Assembly: GCA_013415695.1 (NCBI GenBank)
Contig: JAAEEP010000017.1
Location: forward strand, 1 to 45,992
From: Methanomassiliicoccales archaeon
GTDB lineage: Archaea; Thermoplasmatota; Thermoplasmata; Methanomassiliicoccales; JAAEEP01
Length of the DNA: 45,992 nt
Reading direction: 5' to 3'
The number at the start of each line of letters is the position of its first letter. Positions within the stretch are counted from its first letter, which is position 1. Below the pieces are notes generated by a model that was not told the origin of the DNA, ran no database searches, and saw nothing but the letters and a program-made list of their open reading frames with translations. Of the stretch, positions 34,263 through 43,983 are shown piece after piece. Position numbers and translations under genes: made by a program.

Positions 34263-35156
34263 CTAGATCCTCTTCATCTTCCCGAGAACAGGCTCATAGA
34301 TAAGGCCCTTATCGAGTAGTGAGTTGGTGAGCTCCTCCAGTTCGGTTCTATCAATTCCTTCCTTACCGGCTTCGTCAACTATCTCATCCCAGGGAGCTCC
34401 TTTTCCCGATGAGTCAAGGCGGTCGATTATTCCCAGAACGATATCTTCCTGGTTGAGTTCTTCATCTTCGACCTCTTCATCGAGCTCGATCTCCTCTGGA
34501 CCGCTCACTTCTCTAGGTATCTCCATCTCCATTTCATACTCGGGAAGCAGATACTTCAGGGCGTCTATCACCATCTCTCGATATGTATCCAGGTTGAGGC
34601 CCATATAGTGACCAACGCTATTGATCACGCCTTCAGAGAGGTTCGGATCATGGCCCAGATGCGCCATTTCCTCCACTGAAGGTGATTCCATGTCCAAGGC
34701 GTCAGCGAGGGCATCGATTCGCTTTAGGGTCTGCCTGCAAGTATCCAGTACCCAGTAGTCTCTTATGGCCTCATCCACCACCCTGATGCTCTCTGGCCTT
34801 ATCGACACATAGAGCGTTCCCTCATCCGGCGAGTAGGTCCTTGCCTTGCCCACCACCGCAACGAATGCTGGGGGATCTATTCTGGATATGGCCATTGCAG
34901 CTTCCGGTTGGTACTGTCCCGCCGAGATGTAGAATATTCCGCTTGGATCGGAGATTCTCCCCCTCCAAAGAGGTTCGTCCTCAGTCCCTATGTTTTCGCT
35001 GTCGGTAAGTACACCCACGACGAACATGCGGTTGACCATCGCTCCCAGGGGGGTTACGACATATGATGGTGAACGATCACCCTCACCCTTTATCTCCAGG
35101 GTTGAAGCGTTGAACTCACCGGCAAAGATACGCCACGCGACCTCTCTCGATATCAT
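34263..35156 (-). CDS. RPA-associated protein (OB fold plus winged helix)
   Basis: A 297-residue protein of the RPA-associated COG3390 family. The N-terminus SREVAWRIFAGEFNAST, LVTPLGA-type strand, and IPLW/GRISDPSG segments (here MVNRMFVVGVLTD, WRGRISDPSGIFYI) form an OB fold. An acidic linker, EELDEEVEDEELNQEDI-like, follows. A C-terminal winged helix (about 230-297) has the shape of the RPA32 C-terminal domain. The gene begins two bases after the RPA stop, as in haloarchaeal rpa operons, so it probably acts with RPA in DNA replication and repair. Confidence 0.85.
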   Translation of the reverse strand: MISREVAWRIFAGEFNASTLEIKGEGDRSPSYVVTPLGAMVNRMFVVGVLTDSENIGTEDEPLWRGRISDPSGIFYISAGQYQPEAAMAISRIDPPAFVAVVGKARTYSPDEGTLYVSIRPESIRVVDEAIRDYWVLDTCRQTLKRIDALADALDMESPSVEEMAHLGHDPNLSEGVINSVGHYMGLNLDTYREMVIDALKYLLPEYEMEMEIPREVSGPEEIELDEEVEDEELNQEDIVLGIIDRLDSSGKGAPWDEIVDEAGKEGIDRTELEELTNSLLDKGLIYEPVLGKMKRI

Positions 35157-35158
35157 TT

Positions 35159-36481
35159 TCAGACCCCCAGCAGTTCAAGGAGAGTTTTCGCCTCGCCCTT
35201 CACATCGTCTCTCATAAACCTGGCGTCGGTGACGATCATCATCAGCCCAAACTCGTCGCTCGTGACATTGCCTCTGAGTTCGACGGGCGAGGGGAGTAGC
35301 AGATCTTCCATATCCTCCTTAACGATCTCCTGGTCCATTGCAGCCCTTGCCTTGGTAAGGGCATCATCTAGGGTGATTCCAAGGAGTCGTTCCGTTACCT
35401 CCCTGTTGATGATGGCTGTCAGGCTTCCCTCACCGTCGTCAAGGACGGCTTTAATTCTAAGATCAGGGATCGCTTCAACCTTTCCGTGGATCCTGCAGCT
35501 GCCTGATTGAACCTGGCGGTTGCACTCTGGGCACCTGAAGATGAGCCCCGATCCTCTCTTTATATCCACCACTACTCCCTTGATCGAGACGTCGATCCCC
35601 CCACCGATACGCTCCATGTCTGCCACGCTTCTAGCGAAGGGAGATGATAGCTCGAACTCTGAGGGGAGACTCTTCTCTACTCTCTGAACCTTTGCCCTCT
35701 CACCGAAGTTCAACTGGGGGATCCCCCTCCAGCTCCTCGTGTAGGCGTTTTCGATCTTCACGACCTCGCCCTCTTTAAGGTCGAAATCATGCCAGGCTGT
35801 AAACTGGGCTTTTCCGGATTCATCGGCAATTGTTCCCGAAAAAAGGATTCGCGGCTCACCCTGAACGGTCACTTCCCTACTCTCTACAGAGAGGATCCTT
35901 CCCGTGACATTGATGCCGTTCATTCCATCCTGGAGCTGTGATAGTGTGATATCTCCGCCTCCAGAGAACACCGGGCCGAAGTCTTCCATTAGGGGTAGAG
36001 AGCCGGGATCCTGCTTCTCGACGAACGCTCGGTTTCCCAGATTGATCTGAGTGTTGCCGTTCCATTCCTTTGTATAGGCGTTCCTTATTAGGATCACATC
36101 GCCCCGTCCGAAGTCGAACCGATCTCCCTCCCAGGCGGTATAAGACAGTGTGCCCGTCTCGTCGGCGAAAATGCCGTAGAGGATCGTCCTGATATCTCCT
36201 TCCCTCTCGAGTTCCTTCTCGTTGACGGACACGACCCTGACCAGAATATCGACGTTCTGCTCGGTCGGGCCTACCTCGTTTATCTTCTTTCTGTCCTGTC
36301 TGATCAGAAGGCGGGGGTCCCCACCGTACTTTCGAACGATGCCCCTCTTTGCGGACTCGAGGGTCACTCTATACTCATTCAAATAGATCTCCAGTTCTTC
36401 CTGGATCTCTTTCCTGTCAACCTTTCCTTCCAACACCCTGGCAAGTTCATCTACATGGGGTGTAATTTCATCCTTCTGCAT
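35159..36481 (-). CDS. rpa: Single-stranded DNA-binding protein RPA (large subunit-like)
   Basis: A 440-residue replication protein A. ATG 36481 is preceded by GGAGGT. After an N-terminal helical segment, tandem OB folds occur at about 70-165 and about 185-280 (both with EGEVVKIENAYTRSW-like strands), then a third OB-like region containing the zinc finger FRCPECNRQVQSGSCRIHG (about 318-336). It binds and protects single-stranded DNA in replication and repair. Operon with the RPA-associated gene. Confidence 0.93.
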   Translation of the reverse strand: MQKDEITPHVDELARVLEGKVDRKEIQEELEIYLNEYRVTLESAKRGIVRKYGGDPRLLIRQDRKKINEVGPTEQNVDILVRVVSVNEKELEREGDIRTILYGIFADETGTLSYTAWEGDRFDFGRGDVILIRNAYTKEWNGNTQINLGNRAFVEKQDPGSLPLMEDFGPVFSGGGDITLSQLQDGMNGINVTGRILSVESREVTVQGEPRILFSGTIADESGKAQFTAWHDFDLKEGEVVKIENAYTRSWRGIPQLNFGERAKVQRVEKSLPSEFELSSPFARSVADMERIGGGIDVSIKGVVVDIKRGSGLIFRCPECNRQVQSGSCRIHGKVEAIPDLRIKAVLDDGEGSLTAIINREVTERLLGITLDDALTKARAAMDQEIVKEDMEDLLLPSPVELRGNVTSDEFGLMMIVTDARFMRDDVKGEAKTLLELLGV

Positions 36482-36604
36482 TGCTAGACCTCCGTGTGTG
36501 ACACGGTTACCTTGGCATATCCGAGTTTCGCTTAAAAGTATTCTTCGAGGTGACTGAAAGTGACCTCTTTGAAGATAGAATTGGGGGAATGATTTGAGGG
36601 GAGC

Positions 36605-37216
36605 TCACTGGGTGAAGGTCTCTCCCCTCTCGAAGTTATCTTTGAGATGCTTTATGAGTATGTCCCTGTTCCTCCGAAGATGGGATTCGTACCATGCCTT
36701 TATGACACTTCCCAACTTCTCATGGAACTTATCCATGTTCAGGCGTGCAAGGGAGTTATCGAATATGATGAACTGACCGAATATGCGCTTCCATCCAGCG
36801 TACTTATAATACTGCTCTCCCTCACAATACTCGAAGACCACTCTGAAGCGAGGGGCGGACTGGTCCGTGTAGTAATGGATCCGGAGAGAATCCCCCATCC
36901 TGCCCTGATCCTGGGTTCGATCTACCAGCTGGATGGTGTTCACACCGGCATAGTTGAAGTCTTCCTTGAATTTCCATTCGCTGGGGAATTCCTCGAACTG
37001 ACCCCAAGAACTATAGGAAGGCTCCATGGTGAAATGGACATTGATCTTCCCAAACCTCTGCAGAATATTCCAGAAGTCCTCGATGACTGTCCTATTGATA
37101 GTGATCTTCTGGTTACTGAGCTCAACGACGTCTTTCGTGATGGCCTGGGTCTTGCGCTCAAGCTCATCGTCAAGCTCTTTGAACCAATCTTCTTGACTTC
37201 CACCCTTAGCCGCCAT
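36605..37216 (-). CDS. Conserved-looking alpha/beta protein of unknown function
   Basis: A protein of about 203 residues from ATG 37216 (an in-frame start 11 codons earlier is less likely). Soluble and charged, with an aromatic-rich centre (QSAPRFRVVFEYCEGEQYYKY) and a helical tail WYESHLRRNRDILIKHLKDN. There is no catalytic motif, signal peptide or zinc ligand pattern. I do not recognise the family. It lies about 120 nt upstream of the RPA gene on the same strand and may share its transcript. Confidence 0.7.
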   Translation of the reverse strand: MAAKGGSQEDWFKELDDELERKTQAITKDVVELSNQKITINRTVIEDFWNILQRFGKINVHFTMEPSYSSWGQFEEFPSEWKFKEDFNYAGVNTIQLVDRTQDQGRMGDSLRIHYYTDQSAPRFRVVFEYCEGEQYYKYAGWKRIFGQFIIFDNSLARLNMDKFHEKLGSVIKAWYESHLRRNRDILIKHLKDNFERGETFTQ

Positions 37217-37361
37217 TTTAATCCCTGGGAGCGTAATCAAACTACCCACATAAAAAGCTTATCCAACTTTTCTGATGTCTGGATGCGCTTTAACAGGGGT
37301 ATTTTAAGTTGGACCGAACCAAGGGGAAAAGGCTTTTAATTGCATATCGGATGCCTCAGCG

Positions 37362-37877
37362 ATGGCGGATATCTGGCAGCAGATCATGGATTTTCTATTC
37401 CAGTACTCTGCAGATCCGCTGACGTACGGCATCATATTCTTCATCTACTGCGTTCTTGCGGCGGTGATACTCCCCCTTCCAGTGGAGTTGGGGTTGTTCT
37501 GGAATCCCGGTACGCCCTTCTTCATAAAGGCTCTGATTCTTGGGTTGGGAAAGGCGGTAGGCAGCATCTTGGTCTTCTATATTGGCTACTCGATTGAGGA
37601 TAATGTAAGGAGCTGGCAGCGATGGCGTTGGTTCTCCTGGTTGGTCGAGAAATCCGAGTGGTTGGTGGAGAAGTTTAGTTATCTTGGCCTGTACTTCATA
37701 CTGAGCATTCCGGGCATGGTTGACACCATCCCCATCTATATCTTCTCCGTATTCAACCGGGAAGGCAAGGTCTTGGAAGCTAAGTATTTCTTCATTTGCA
37801 ACTTCTTGGGCGGATTGAACAGGGCATTCTTCATTGGCATACTCTTCTATGCCTTTGGAATCGAGATATTCGGGTAA
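37362..37877 (+). CDS. Small VTT/DedA-like integral membrane protein
   Basis: A 171-residue membrane protein with four or five hydrophobic segments. ILPLPVELGLF, GLGKAVGSILVFYIGY and IPGMVDTIPIYIFSVF resemble the reentrant-loop layout of the VTT (SNARE-associated, DedA) superfamily, whose members act in lipid scrambling or undecaprenyl-phosphate recycling in bacteria. The protein is smaller than typical DedA. It lies 70 nt before purP on the same strand. Function uncertain. Confidence 0.7.
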   Translation: MADIWQQIMDFLFQYSADPLTYGIIFFIYCVLAAVILPLPVELGLFWNPGTPFFIKALILGLGKAVGSILVFYIGYSIEDNVRSWQRWRWFSWLVEKSEWLVEKFSYLGLYFILSIPGMVDTIPIYIFSVFNREGKVLEAKYFFICNFLGGLNRAFFIGILFYAFGIEIFG

Positions 37878-37947
37878 GCATCCTTGGAGATACCCATTGG
37901 GATTGTAGCATTGAAAAGCTTTAAGTAAAACATGAATATGTGTCAAT

Positions 37948-39018
37948 ATGGTTCCAAAGGAGAGGATCCTTGGCATCCTTGATGATTATGACAAGGACGA
38001 CGTTGTAGTAGCTACACTGTGCTCTCATTCTTCTCTTCAGATTTTCCACGGAGCCAAGATGGAGGGGTTCAAGACCCTGGGCATTGCCGTGGACCAGAAT
38101 ACAAAATTCTACGATGCCTTCCCACTGGGTAAACCAGATGAGATATTGCGTCTAGGCAGCTACTCCGATATGCTGGACATGACGGACGAGTTCATCGACA
38201 GAAATGCCATAATCATCCCCCACGGATCTTTCGTGGAATATATGGGCCATGAGAGGTTCGAGAGCTTCGAGGTACCAACGTATGGAAACAGGCAAGTACT
38301 CCACTGGGAGAGCGACCGGGAGAAGGAGAGGGAATGGCTCATCTCCGCCGGGATCAGCATGCCCAGGAAGCTCAACGATCCCACACAGATCGACAGGCCA
38401 GTTCTTGTCAAGTACCACGGCGCAAAGGGCGGTAGGGGTTTCTTCATAGCCAAGGACTACCCTGATTTCAAGCTTGGAATTGACCATACCCAGCCTTACA
38501 CCATTCAAGAATACATCCTTGGGACCAGGTATTATCTTCATTATTTCTTCTCACCCATCAAATCTGGCGGTTACCGCACGGGCAACGGATCGCTGGAGCT
38601 TCTATCCATTGACCGGCGTGACGAGAGCAACATCGATGAGATGTACAAGCTGGGTGCCCAGGAGGAGCTGAAGAAGCACGGTTTCTTCCCGTCTTTCGTG
38701 GTGACTGGCAATATTCCCGTGGTGGTGAGGGAGAGCCTGCTGCCCAAGATCTTCGAGATGGGGGAGAAGGTCGTAACGAGGTCACAGGAGCTTTTTGGAG
38801 GGATGATAGGTCCCTTCTGTCTCGAGTCCATCGTTACGGACAAGTTGGAGTTCAAGGTGTTCGAGATATCTTCCAGAATTGTTGCTGGCACCAACCCCTT
38901 CATATCAGGCTCACCCTACTCAGACATGATCGAGCCCGGGATGTCCACCGGTCGCAGGATCGCAAAGGAGATCAGGGAAGCCGTTGACGGTGATCTTCTT
39001 GGAAGAATCATAACATGA
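37948..39018 (+). CDS. purP: FAICAR synthetase PurP (5-formaminoimidazole-4-carboxamide-1-beta-D-ribofuranosyl 5'-monophosphate synthetase)
   Basis: A 356-residue ATP-grasp enzyme specific to archaea. The N-terminal VVVATLCSHSSLQIFHGAKMEGF, then KYHGAKGGRGFFIAKDY, PYTIQEYILGTRYYLHYFFS and ISSRIVAGTNPFI are family signatures. PurP formylates AICAR using formate and ATP in purine synthesis without folate. The length fits the family. It follows the VTT-like protein and is not obviously in a purine cluster. Confidence 0.95.
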   Translation: MVPKERILGILDDYDKDDVVVATLCSHSSLQIFHGAKMEGFKTLGIAVDQNTKFYDAFPLGKPDEILRLGSYSDMLDMTDEFIDRNAIIIPHGSFVEYMGHERFESFEVPTYGNRQVLHWESDREKEREWLISAGISMPRKLNDPTQIDRPVLVKYHGAKGGRGFFIAKDYPDFKLGIDHTQPYTIQEYILGTRYYLHYFFSPIKSGGYRTGNGSLELLSIDRRDESNIDEMYKLGAQEELKKHGFFPSFVVTGNIPVVVRESLLPKIFEMGEKVVTRSQELFGGMIGPFCLESIVTDKLEFKVFEISSRIVAGTNPFISGSPYSDMIEPGMSTGRRIAKEIREAVDGDLLGRIIT

Positions 39019-39393
39019 GGGCGAAATAGCACTGCCAGAGGCGGAGATTGAACCCTCCCCTCAGGAGGAGGTCCCATCCTCGATTCCAGAGTTCACAAGC
39101 ACCTCTACGAAGGAAATTCAAAATCTTGGAGTAGGAGATCAGGCGTCCTCCACAGATCCCTCTTCCTTTGTCTGGATTCCCGGCCGCGACGAAAGAGGAG
39201 AATTCGTCCTTTTATCCACATCGTGAATGGCAGCTTCGTTGAAATTCTCTTGGAAGAGAGGCTATCATGGAACTATCTTGGCTTGAGAAGCAGACATTGA
39301 AGCATCCTTGAACGGCGATCATCTAAAAGTATAGGTCGTGACCTGCGAGGTTATCGCAAGCCTTGCCCATGAAAATGGTAAAGGTAGAGGTTT
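39019..39393. other. 375-nt gap with an orphan open frame lacking a start codon
   Basis: Positions 39023-39226 on the plus strand are open for 67 codons plus stop, but have no ATG, GTG or TTG in frame near the beginning. The stretch encodes an acidic Pro/Ser/Thr-rich segment ending in SSFVWIPGRDERGEFVLLSTS. It may be a gene remnant, or chance. The remainder, to 39393, holds nothing I can support. Confidence 0.4.
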
Positions 39394-40302
39394 CTACCAG
39401 CCTCGCTCCTGAAGCCGGGATTCGGGACTGATATTCTCGATCTCCAGGCCTGGCATTGCGTCGCCGAGGTTCTTTGAGACCTCTGCAATTACCCGAGGGT
39501 CGTCGAAGTGTGTAACTGCTTCCACAATTGCCTTTGCCCGGGGCGCCGGATCGGTCGACTTAAAAATACCAGAACCAACGAAGACACCATCTGATCCCAT
39601 TTGCATCATCATTGCGGCATCTGCTGGTGTTGCTATACCACCAGCAGCGAAGTTGATGACAGGCAGGCGCTGCATATCGGCAACTTCCTTGACCAGATAT
39701 AAGGGCGCCTCTATCTCCCTTGCAATGGTCCAAAGCTCCTCCTCGTTCTTTCCTCTGAGCTCCCTGACCTTGCCCAATATCTGTCTCTGGTGCCTCATAG
39801 CCTCGACGATATTGCCAGTCCCAGCTTCGCCCTTGGTCCGGATCATGGCTGCTCCCTCATCGATCCGGCGAAGGGCTTCGCCAAGGTCCCTGGCACCGCA
39901 TACAAAGGGTACGGTGAATTCCTTCTTGTTCACATGATAGAATGGATCTGCAGGAGTGAGTACCTCAGACTCGTCGATCATGTCCACTCCAAGTGACTCC
40001 AGGACCTGCGCCTCTACGAAGTGGCCGATCCTGCACTTGGCCATTACCGGGATGGTAACCACATCCATTATCTCCAAGATCTTCACAGGGTCGGCCATGC
40101 GTGCGACCCCCCCCTGGGCCCTGATGTCGGCCGGGACACGCTCTAGCGCCATGACCGCCACCGCTCCAGCTTCCTCTGCGATGGCTGCCTGATCGGCGTT
40201 TGTCACATCCATCACCACTCCGCCCTGTTGCATCTTGGCGAAGCCTCTCTTCACCAATTCGGTGCCGAAGCGAAGGTTGGTCATGTCTAGCTCGAATGGC
40301 AT
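39394..40302 (-). CDS. pdxS: Pyridoxal 5'-phosphate synthase lyase subunit PdxS
   Basis: A 302-residue PdxS; ATG 40302 has GGTGA seven bases upstream, and a longer frame lacks this. [50 protein letters not shown] and [23 protein letters not shown] are family signatures, including the catalytic Lys in MAKCR. PdxS joins ribose 5-phosphate and glyceraldehyde 3-phosphate with ammonia from the PdxT glutaminase. No pdxT lies in the window. It is divergent from the aminotransferase, which needs PLP. Confidence 0.95.
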   Translation of the reverse strand: MPFELDMTNLRFGTELVKRGFAKMQQGGVVMDVTNADQAAIAEEAGAVAVMALERVPADIRAQGGVARMADPVKILEIMDVVTIPVMAKCRIGHFVEAQVLESLGVDMIDESEVLTPADPFYHVNKKEFTVPFVCGARDLGEALRRIDEGAAMIRTKGEAGTGNIVEAMRHQRQILGKVRELRGKNEEELWTIAREIEAPLYLVKEVADMQRLPVINFAAGGIATPADAAMMMQMGSDGVFVGSGIFKSTDPAPRAKAIVEAVTHFDDPRVIAEVSKNLGDAMPGLEIENISPESRLQERGW

Positions 40303-40464
40303 CTCTTCACCACTCTGCCTTAGTTCTGGACGCTTATTTAGCACTTTCGAATGGCCCGTTCAAGTAATTGGGGCGCCCCTGATGATAATCAGTTCGAAAA
40401 TCAGGATAAGAGTACGCACAAAGGGCGATTTTCTTGACCATGCGGCGGAAATTGAATAAACTTT

Positions 40465-41640
40465 GTGAACGATATGCGCAGTTTGATGGTTGCGAGACGA
40501 ATGGGCAATATGCCTGAATCAGGAACGGTGAAGATAGCCAACCTTGTTTCAAGATTGAAGCAGGAAGGCAGGGACGTTCTTTCCTTTTCAATGGGAGAGC
40601 CCGATTTCCCCACCCCAGAGAATATAATGGAAGCTGCAAAGAGGGCTCTGGACGAAGGGTTCACACACTACACTCCCTCGGCCGGAATCCCCGAGCTGAG
40701 AGAACTGGTGTCGAGGAAAAGCGTCAGGGAGAATAACATTCCCTGCAACGCCTCTAACGTTCTTATCACTCCCTCCAAGCACGCCATCTTCATGAGCATG
40801 CTTGCCATAGTGAACGAGGGGGACGAGGTCATCATACCAGACCCTGCTTGGGGTACCTACGACGCATCCATCAGGTTAGCAGGTGGGAAGCCAAGATATG
40901 CCGTCCTCCATCAGGACAACGAGTTCAGAATGGACCCCGACGCCATTGCCGAAATCATCACACCCAGAACAAGCATGATCGTGGTCAACTCTCCATCCAA
41001 CCCCACGGGTTCAGTGCTCGAACAAGGGGATATGAAGGGGATAGCCGACCTAGCGAAGGATCACGACATCACCATTCTATCGGATGAGGTGTACGAGCAC
41101 ATCGTTTACGAGGGAGAGCACATATCCATGGCCTCCATCGATGGGATGTTCGACCGCACCATCACTGTGAACGGATTCTCCAAGACGTATGCGATGACGG
41201 GTTGGCGTCTAGGGTGGGCGATCGCCCCTCCCGAGATCTTCAAGGAGCTGAGCAAGCTGCAGTCCCACTCGGTTACATGCGGGGTTTCATTCGCCCAGAA
41301 GGGAGGAATAGAGGCGCTGAAAGGTCCCCAGGACTCGGTAGCTAGTATGAAGGAGGAGTTCCGGATGAGGAGGGATCTTGTCTGTGACCTTATCGACGAG
41401 ATTCCATTGCTCCACTGCAGCAAACCAAAGGGCGCATTCTATGTCTTCCCGTCATACGATTTTGAGATGAACTCGGAGGATTTCTGCACCTATCTGCTTG
41501 AGAAAGCGAATGTCGGGGTGACACCGGGCACAGCATTTGGGCCCAACAGTGAGGGGCATTTCCGCATCTCGTATGCCGCCTCCAGGGAATCTCTACAGGA
41601 AGGGCTTGAAAGGATAAAGGAAGCGCTTTCCAAACTCTGA
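40465..41640 (+). CDS. PLP-dependent aminotransferase, class I/II (aspartate aminotransferase-like)
   Basis: A 391-residue aminotransferase; GTG 40465 or ATG 40474 can start it. SMGEPDFPTPENIMEAAK, VNSPSNPTGSV, LSDEVYEHI and GFSKTYAMTGWRLGW (with the PLP-binding Lys) are fold type I signatures. It probably transfers amino groups between aspartate or a related amino acid and 2-oxoglutarate, and the subfamily substrate is open. It is followed, convergently, by the Trm112-like gene with one base between stops. Confidence 0.92.
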   Translation: MNDMRSLMVARRMGNMPESGTVKIANLVSRLKQEGRDVLSFSMGEPDFPTPENIMEAAKRALDEGFTHYTPSAGIPELRELVSRKSVRENNIPCNASNVLITPSKHAIFMSMLAIVNEGDEVIIPDPAWGTYDASIRLAGGKPRYAVLHQDNEFRMDPDAIAEIITPRTSMIVVNSPSNPTGSVLEQGDMKGIADLAKDHDITILSDEVYEHIVYEGEHISMASIDGMFDRTITVNGFSKTYAMTGWRLGWAIAPPEIFKELSKLQSHSVTCGVSFAQKGGIEALKGPQDSVASMKEEFRMRRDLVCDLIDEIPLLHCSKPKGAFYVFPSYDFEMNSEDFCTYLLEKANVGVTPGTAFGPNSEGHFRISYAASRESLQEGLERIKEALSKL

Positions 41641-41641
41641 T

Positions 41642-41824
41642 TCAGCGGTTCTCGGGTGGGAGCATGTTGGGTATCGAGCCTTCGATGGGATAGTCGATAT
41701 CGCAACTCGCGCATCTGATCTTCCCCGAGACGATATCCCCGTCCTTCTCCTCCCAGACCTCGAGCTCCAGAGGATGACCCTTGCAAACGGGGCAAGCTAG
41801 AATTTCCATAAGCTCTCTTTTCAT
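41642..41824 (-). CDS. Trm112 family protein
   Basis: A 60-residue protein from ATG 41824. MEILACPVCKGHPLELEVW and IRCASCDIDYPIEGSIPNMLP are the Trm112/UPF0434 signatures with two CxxC pairs. In archaea and eukaryotes Trm112 is an activating subunit of several methyltransferases that modify tRNA, rRNA and release factors. Divergent from the Gfo/Idh gene; the two starts are only 81 nt apart, so the promoters face away from each other in that gap. Confidence 0.9.
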   Translation of the reverse strand: MKRELMEILACPVCKGHPLELEVWEEKDGDIVSGKIRCASCDIDYPIEGSIPNMLPPENR

Positions 41825-41905
41825 GTGCCGTTCAATGGGCTCAAGGGAATTTATCATTTCTGCTGGGGAGAACAATTTTTAACTCACAGCTGCGTACCCT
41901 TTTTT

Positions 41906-42895
41906 GTGTTGAAGGTCGGGGTATTGGGCGTGGGTTCCATGGGTCAGAACCATGCACGCTTGTACGCGGACGTGGCCGAACTCGTGGGGGTCTTCGACGT
42001 TGATAAGAGCACCGCGAAAAGAGTCGCGGAAAGGTTCAGGACGAAGGCTTTCGATTCTCTTGATGAGTTCCTGGCAGAAGTGGAAGCTATCAGCATCTGT
42101 ACCCCAACGGTCCTGCACCACGACCTCGCCAATAAAGCGATTGAAACCGGAGTTCATTTCTTGTTGGAGAAGCCCTTCACAGGTTCTTCGGTTAGGGCGG
42201 AAGAGATCTGCAGGCTTGCTGAAGATAGGGATATCGTTGTGGCCGCTGGCTTTGTGGAGCGCTTCAATCCTGTTGTCTCGGCTGCCAAGGAAGCGGTCGC
42301 CAATAATAGATTCGGGGAGGTCATCTCCATGGCCTCGAGGAGGGTTTCATCCCTTCCCAGCAGGATCAAGGATGTCGGGGTGATCATGGATCTGGCCATC
42401 CATGACATTGATGTGATGAGGTATATCACCTCTTCAGATGTGAACTCGGTCTACGCTCTTGGCGGGAAGTTCTCAAACAGCGATTTCGAGGATCACATTA
42501 ACCTGCTGATGGAGATGGAGAACGGGATCAAATGCTTCGTGGAGGCCAACTGGCTCACACCGATGAAAGTCAGACGCGTCTCTCTAACATGCAGCCAGGG
42601 ATTCGTCGATCTAGATTACATGACGCAGAGTTTGGAGGTCTGCTCCACCCGATTCCAGGAGATCGACCCGGGAGACCTGTTCCATCTACCGCTTGAACAG
42701 GATGTGAGGCGAATGTCAGTGAGGAAGGAAGAGCCTCTGAGGCGGGAACTAGAGTCATTCATGAGAGCTGTGGAGTCGAGGGGGAGGGCCGAGGTCGACG
42801 GCTGGGAGGCCGTGGCCGATCTAAGGGTTTGCGAAGCTGCATACGATTCCCTGAAGAAAGGCGCAAGAGTGGATGTCCTTTCGGCAAGTTTTTAA
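41906..42895 (+). CDS. Gfo/Idh/MocA family oxidoreductase
   Basis: A 329-residue NAD(P)-dependent oxidoreductase. GTG 41906 (or TTG 41909) is chosen because the Rossmann strand KVGVLGVGSMGQNHARLY starts there; an upstream ATG at 41825 would add an implausible 27-residue tail. FLLEKPFTG (EKP motif) and DLAIHDIDVM are family marks. Members oxidise sugars, often nucleotide sugars such as UDP-GlcNAc 3-dehydrogenase types. A nucleotide-sugar dehydrogenase gene lies about 1 kb away, which fits but does not prove a glycan role. Confidence 0.87.
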   Translation: MLKVGVLGVGSMGQNHARLYADVAELVGVFDVDKSTAKRVAERFRTKAFDSLDEFLAEVEAISICTPTVLHHDLANKAIETGVHFLLEKPFTGSSVRAEEICRLAEDRDIVVAAGFVERFNPVVSAAKEAVANNRFGEVISMASRRVSSLPSRIKDVGVIMDLAIHDIDVMRYITSSDVNSVYALGGKFSNSDFEDHINLLMEMENGIKCFVEANWLTPMKVRRVSLTCSQGFVDLDYMTQSLEVCSTRFQEIDPGDLFHLPLEQDVRRMSVRKEEPLRRELESFMRAVESRGRAEVDGWEAVADLRVCEAAYDSLKKGARVDVLSASF

Positions 42896-42954
42896 AAGAT
42901 ATTGTTCTACGCCTCAACAAGGATGCGAAATCCGCATTTGGAAGTGTGATCAGA

Positions 42955-43983
42955 ATGAAGGTTGTTGATCTGCGGAGCGACACCGTGACCTTGCCCACAC
43001 AGGAGATGATCCAGAGCATCATTGACGCTGAGCTTGGCGACGATGTGAGCGGGGAGGACCCCACCGTCAACAAGCTTGAGAATCTGGCCGCGGATATGTT
43101 TGGAACGGAAGCAGCCCTTCTTGTACCATCTGGGACCCAATCCAACCTGGTGAGCTTGATGGCACATTGCAGGCCTGGCGATGAGGTGATCATGGAGGCC
43201 GAGTCCCATGTCTATTTCTATGAGGTGGGAGGAATGTCTGCCATTGCCGGATTGATCCCAAGACTGGTCAAGGGGAAGAGGGGCGTCTTCACCCCCGAGC
43301 AGGTACAGGATGCTCACAGGGGATACAACATACACTTTCCCAATTCTTCTTTGGTCGAGATCGAGAACACACACAATCGAGCAGGCGGGACCATATGGAA
43401 AGTGGAAGAGGTGGCTGCTATTGCTAGGACGGCCAAAGATCTTGATATGGCCGTCCACATAGATGGCGCAAGAATCTTCAACGCCGCTGTAGCACTAAAC
43501 GTATCGGTCAAGGAATACGCCCGTGAGGTGGACAGCATATCGTTCTGCCTGTCAAAAGGATTGGCCGCCCCGGTGGGATCATTAATTGTTGGGGATGAAG
43601 ATTTCATCAAAAGGGCCAGGAAGATAAGGAAGATGCTTGGAGGAGGCATGAGGCAGGCAGGGATTATTGCCGCCCCAGGCATAGTGGCCTTGACCAAGAT
43701 GGTCTCCAGGCTGGAGGAGGACCATAGAAACGCCAGAAGGCTCGCCTCAGGGCTCGAATCGATCCAGGATCTTTCAATAGACATGGAGTCGGTCCAGACT
43801 AACATCGTGGTGGTTGATGTGTCAAATACTGGAATGGACTCCGTCTCCTTCGCTGCCCTGGCCAGGGAAAAGGGCGTTCTGGTTTCCATCTTCGGACCTA
43901 GGACCGTGAGGTTCGTGACACATTACGGGATCGAATCCACGGACATCGATGAAACGCTGTCCAGGATAGACTCATCTTTTTGA
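42955..43983 (+). CDS. ltaE: Low-specificity L-threonine aldolase
   Basis: A 342-residue PLP enzyme from ATG 42955 (longer in-frame reading shadows the preceding gene). VDLRSDTVTLPT, EDPTVNKLE, SLVEIENTHNRAGGT, VHIDGARIFNAAVAL and FCLSKGLAAPVGSL (with the PLP Lys) are threonine aldolase signatures. It cleaves threonine or allo-threonine to glycine and acetaldehyde. The 3' end overlaps the nucleotide-sugar dehydrogenase end by 12 nt. The gene starts 59 nt after the Gfo/Idh gene and may share its transcript. Confidence 0.93.
   Translation: MKVVDLRSDTVTLPTQEMIQSIIDAELGDDVSGEDPTVNKLENLAADMFGTEAALLVPSGTQSNLVSLMAHCRPGDEVIMEAESHVYFYEVGGMSAIAGLIPRLVKGKRGVFTPEQVQDAHRGYNIHFPNSSLVEIENTHNRAGGTIWKVEEVAAIARTAKDLDMAVHIDGARIFNAAVALNVSVKEYAREVDSISFCLSKGLAAPVGSLIVGDEDFIKRARKIRKMLGGGMRQAGIIAAPGIVALTKMVSRLEEDHRNARRLASGLESIQDLSIDMESVQTNIVVVDVSNTGMDSVSFAALAREKGVLVSIFGPRTVRFVTHYGIESTDIDETLSRIDSSF

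Noticed and set aside
43314-43889. 191-codon minus-strand frame inside threonine aldolase
   Set aside because: Ser/Ala/Thr-rich shadow of the plus-strand PLP enzyme.
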